Assembly: GCA_964445305.1 (NCBI GenBank)
Contig: CAYUKK010000071.1
Location: 1-6,913 of the forward strand
Source: CAYUKK01 sp964445305
Lineage (GTDB): Bacteria; Acidobacteriota; Aminicenantia; Aminicenantales; UBA8522
Direction: 5' to 3'
Length of the DNA stretch: 6,913 nt
The first letter of the stretch is position 1; every line of letters starts with the position of its first letter. The translations under genes and the position numbers were made by a program. The notes under the pieces were generated by a model. It was not told the DNA's origin. It searched no databases and saw only the letters and a list, made by a program, of their open reading frames with translations. Positions 5,158 through 6,913 of the stretch are shown piece by piece.

Positions 5158-6126
5158 ATGAGAATCTTCCTCACCGGTGGCACCGGTTTCATCGGGACTC
5201 ATCTTGTTGAGCGGCTCCTCAAAAGGGGAGCGGAAATATTCGCTTTAGTGCGAGACCCAGCCAGAGCAAGATGGGCTAAAAAAGAAAACGTCCATCTTCT
5301 GCGAGGAGACCTTTTGACCATTCCCGCGCTTCCTTCTGGAATCGACATCGTTTATCATCTTGCCGGTAAAACCAAAGCTCACCGCGCGATGGAGTATTAT
5401 ACTGTAAACAGAGAAGGGACGGCAAGCCTTTTCCGGGCCCTTGTTGCGGCCGGTGGGTCGCCGCCTCGGGTTATCCACCTGAGCAGCTTAGCCGCGGCGG
5501 GACCTTCGACCTCCCCTGATGGCGTTCGGGAAAGCGACTCGCCCCGGCCAGTCACACCCTACGGCCAGAGCAAACTCCAGGCTGAAGAGGTAGCTCTCGA
5601 GTACAAGCACAGCTTCCCGGTGGTCATCGTCAGGGCCTCCGCTATCTACGGACCCGGCGACATGGATTTCCTCGACTTCTTCAGGTGGATCAAGAGAGGC
5701 ATTCTGCCCGCCGTTAGGGAAAAGAAATTGGTCAGCCTTTGCTACGTCAAGGACCTCGTTGAGGCGCTCGACCTCTGTGGCGAGCGAGACCTCGCTTCGG
5801 GAGAAATCCTCAACATCGCTGACCCCCGACCATACTCTTGGGATGAGCTGGGAGAGGCAGCCGGCCGAGCCCTGGGCAAAAAACCCAAAAGAATTCAGAT
5901 GCCCATGGCTTTTTTTTATTTGGCCGCCGCCTTGTCCGAGCTCTCCAGCCGAGTCAGGAGGAAACCGGGGATTTTCAGCCGGGATAAGTTCATCGACCTT
6001 CAGCAGCCCGGGTGGGTGGCCAACGTGGACAAAGCGCGCCAGCTGCTCTCCTTCGTGCCCCGCTTTAGCCTGGAAATGGGACTCAGGGAAACAATGGACT
6101 GGTATAGAGAGAAGAACCTCCTCTAA
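5158..6126 (+). CDS. NAD(P)-dependent epimerase/dehydratase (extended SDR)
   Basis: The 322-residue product is a full-length extended short-chain dehydrogenase/reductase, probably cytoplasmic. A Rossmann fold opens at residue 2 with the dinucleotide motif GGTGFIG (7-13), followed by Asp51 in RGDL and HLAG at 67-70. The catalytic residues are Ser110 (HLSS), Tyr135 and Lys139 (YGQSK), and RASAIYGPGD (159-168) marks the usual post-catalytic strand. The C-terminal substrate domain ends in the family-typical PGWVANVDKAR and PRFSLEMGLRETMDWYRE. It resembles the sugar-nucleotide epimerase, dihydroflavonol-reductase-like and HpnA group; the substrate cannot be read from sequence. The start at 5158 fits the fold and the promoter. 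The frame continues up to an ATG at 5092, but that adds 22 non-family residues and lies upstream of the -35. The gene is divergent from the peptidase operon and converges on the DsbD-like gene 14 bp away. Confidence 0.92.
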   Translation: MRIFLTGGTGFIGTHLVERLLKRGAEIFALVRDPARARWAKKENVHLLRGDLLTIPALPSGIDIVYHLAGKTKAHRAMEYYTVNREGTASLFRALVAAGGSPPRVIHLSSLAAAGPSTSPDGVRESDSPRPVTPYGQSKLQAEEVALEYKHSFPVVIVRASAIYGPGDMDFLDFFRWIKRGILPAVREKKLVSLCYVKDLVEALDLCGERDLASGEILNIADPRPYSWDELGEAAGRALGKKPKRIQMPMAFFYLAAALSELSSRVRRKPGIFSRDKFIDLQQPGWVANVDKARQLLSFVPRFSLEMGLRETMDWYREKNLL

Positions 6127-6140
6127 TTCTCCGCTCGGGG

Positions 6141-6638
6141 TCACCTCTTGGCCCTTGTCGCCAGGGTGGCGAAGGGCACGAAAAACTTGGCCGTGCTCTT
6201 AACGCACCAGCCCTCTTTTCGGGAACGGGCGAAATACTTGATTCTCCCCTCGAGGATATAGCTTCCTTTCTTCGCCTCCAGGCTAACGGTGAAGGGAATT
6301 CTCACCGGTTTCTTGAAATCCAGGGATTTTTCACCCTCGATGTCAAGGACTTCGATTTCCAAATCAGTGGCCGTAAAGAAATTCTTCGGGAAAACAAGCG
6401 CTGGACATGGTTCAAATTCGACGAGGAAATCCGGATAAGGGCTGATCAAAACTCCATGGCCGACGATAAGCTTGAGGACCACTTCACCCTCTTGACCACG
6501 GGCCAAGCGCCTGGGCACAACCGAGGCCTCGACTTTGAGGAGGTCTTCCTGACCGTTGAGAAAGGGAGAGACTTCAAGGATGGCCAAGAGAATAGGGAAA
6601 AGAAAGCAGGCGGGACGGACTCGCTTTTTTTTGAACAT
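6141..6638 (-). CDS. Small exported protein with a DsbD N-terminal-like domain
   Basis: The 165-residue product starts MFKKKRVR and continues with a hydrophobic core (about 10-27), a classic signal peptide, so the mature protein should be periplasmic. From about 32 it reads like an all-beta domain of the DsbD N-terminal / disulfide corrector type: LLKVEASVVPRRLARGQ, then GHGVLISPYPDFLVEF, LVFPKNFF, a PVRIPFTVSLEAKKGSYILEG stretch, and KYFARSRKEGWC. In true DsbD alpha domains two nearby cysteines exchange disulfides with partners. Here only Cys145 lies in that region and the expected first cysteine falls in ARSR; Cys78 is far away in sequence. No DsbD membrane or thioredoxin part follows, so this is a single-domain stand-alone protein and may not be redox-active. 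The ATG at 6638 has no Shine-Dalgarno but sits eight bases after a promoter -10. Confidence 0.7.
   Translation of the reverse strand: MFKKKRVRPACFLFPILLAILEVSPFLNGQEDLLKVEASVVPRRLARGQEGEVVLKLIVGHGVLISPYPDFLVEFEPCPALVFPKNFFTATDLEIEVLDIEGEKSLDFKKPVRIPFTVSLEAKKGSYILEGRIKYFARSRKEGWCVKSTAKFFVPFATLATRAKR
6151..6177. other. Strong hairpin just past the epimerase stop, inside the 3' end of the DsbD-like gene
   Basis: GCCCTT (6151-6156) pairs with AAGGGC (6172-6177), and CGCC (6159-6162) with GGCG (6168-6171), leaving a 2-nt bulge and the loop AGGGT. It begins 25 bases after the epimerase stop codon. It is not followed by a U-tract on either strand, so it is not a standard intrinsic terminator. It could stabilise or end the epimerase transcript with help from Rho, or be a by-product of coding. 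Confidence 0.35.
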
Positions 6639-6646
6639 TTTTAATT

Positions 6647-6676
6647 ATTTTATCTATTGAAAATCCTCTCCGTCAA
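6647..6676 (-). promoter_or_regulatory. Promoter of the DsbD-like gene, probably giving a leaderless mRNA
   Basis: On the minus strand TTGACG (6676-6671) is followed after 18 bp by TAAAAT (6652-6647), five of six matches in each hexamer. Only eight bases, AATTAAAA, separate the -10 from the ATG, so transcription should start within about two bases of the start codon. There is no Shine-Dalgarno. The architecture copies that of the epimerase promoter. Confidence 0.62.
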
Positions 6677-6913
6677 CCCTGCCACGACCTTTCAAACCAA
6701 GGAGCAAATCTTTAGGGGGGACACGAATAATGTATCTGGGATCACACGTCGTAGTGCCTGGATGCCGGCCTGAAGTCCCCGTAGCAGAGGGGAAGGAGGA
6801 CCAGGGCGAGGGATGAGTGGCGAGAAGTCCGGAGGAGCGAACAGCAGGCATTGTTCCTCTCGGCTCGGCGAGAGGAGAGCGAGAAGCGAAGGCAGGGAGC
6901 AAAACAAAAGGGT
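6677..6913. other. Non-coding region at the right edge
   Basis: No convincing gene is visible. Two minus-strand frames stay open, but their translations are S/P/L-rich without a domain and have no good start. The region contains GGGGACAC at 6717-6724 within an AT-richer context, a small TCCCC/GGGGA hairpin (6776-6780 with 6789-6793), and from about 6799 the diverged repeat copy B. The GGGGACAC end resembles the ends of many REP/RAYT-type intergenic elements, but its inverted partner is not seen in this window. Confidence 0.5.
6799..6900 (-). repeat. Copy B of the diverged, structured intergenic repeat, inverted relative to copy A
   Basis: Read on the minus strand this shows the same ordered blocks as copy A near the window start: GCCTTCGCT (6893-6885), a hairpin CCTCTCG/CGAGAGG with a 6-nt loop (6875-6856), ATGCC-GCT (6851-6843), GGACTTC (6830-6824) and CCTCGCC (6811-6805). 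The hairpin is stronger here (7 bp) than in copy A. The two copies lie about 6.6 kb apart in opposite orientation and differ by many substitutions and a small insertion before the hairpin. Confidence 0.45.

Noticed and set aside
4984..5202. N-terminal extension of the S55 gene to the ATG at 5202
   Set aside because: It would run through the divergent promoter region and into the epimerase coding start, and would bury the signal peptide behind 73 extra residues.
5488..6144. 218-residue minus-strand open frame opposite the epimerase gene
   Set aside because: It is a shadow of a well-supported SDR gene; the long open frame reflects GC-rich codon bias.
6151..6177. Intrinsic terminator for the epimerase gene
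   Set aside because: The hairpin is real, but no U-tract follows on either strand, so it is listed only as a hairpin.
6654..6907. Two overlapping minus-strand open frames at the right edge
   Set aside because: Domain-free translations over repeat-like DNA, with no ribosome site; probably non-coding.
1..6913. CRISPR array, toxin-antitoxin pair, phage defence genes, or intact insertion sequence
   Set aside because: No regularly spaced identical repeats, no small paired genes, and no transposase or nuclease motifs were found on either strand.

Overview
The window carries five protein genes in a GC-rich bacterial chromosome segment. The protein set points to a didermic, non-sporulating bacterium of the Acidobacteriota/Aminicenantota kind: an EF-P with an arginine at the modification site, a secreted S55 (SpoIVB-like) peptidase homologue with its two catalytic halves in swapped order, a secreted beta-propeller protein, and a small exported DsbD-N-like protein. 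This placement rests on remembered family resemblance, not on a search, and should be held at moderate confidence.

Layout. Positions 1-330 hold no convincing gene but contain a structured, repeat-like CT-rich stretch (about 101-203). A clear sigma70-type promoter (331-359) and Shine-Dalgarno then lead into efp (398-964, +). Converging on efp with a 17-bp gap is a two-gene minus-strand operon. It is transcribed from about 5020: the S55 peptidase homologue (3148-4983) comes first, then the seven-bladed propeller protein (982-3135). The two are joined by a 12-bp gap in which the propeller gene's Shine-Dalgarno overlaps the peptidase stop codon. Divergent from this operon is an extended-SDR NAD(P)-dependent epimerase/dehydratase (5158-6126, +). 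The 174-bp divergent region between them holds a perfect 10-bp inverted repeat and further copies of its TGAGA half-site. A small exported DsbD-N-like protein (6141-6638, -) converges on the epimerase with a 14-bp gap. The window ends in non-coding DNA (6677-6913) that contains a diverged, inverted copy of the repeat seen at the start.

How the genes relate. efp is a translation factor for proline stretches and is probably unrelated to its neighbours. The peptidase homologue and propeller protein are both predicted to be exported and look translationally coupled, so they probably act together in the periplasm or cell envelope; no substrate can be named. The epimerase and the DsbD-like gene each have a TTGAC(C/G)-TAAAAT promoter whose -10 lies only 7-8 nt before the ATG, with no Shine-Dalgarno, so both look leaderless.

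Most notable observations: the Ser-then-His order of the S55 halves, reversed relative to SpoIVB; the paired leaderless promoters; the Arg32-type EF-P loop; and the pair of diverged inverted repeats at the window edges. I see no defence system, CRISPR array, complete mobile element or RNA gene.
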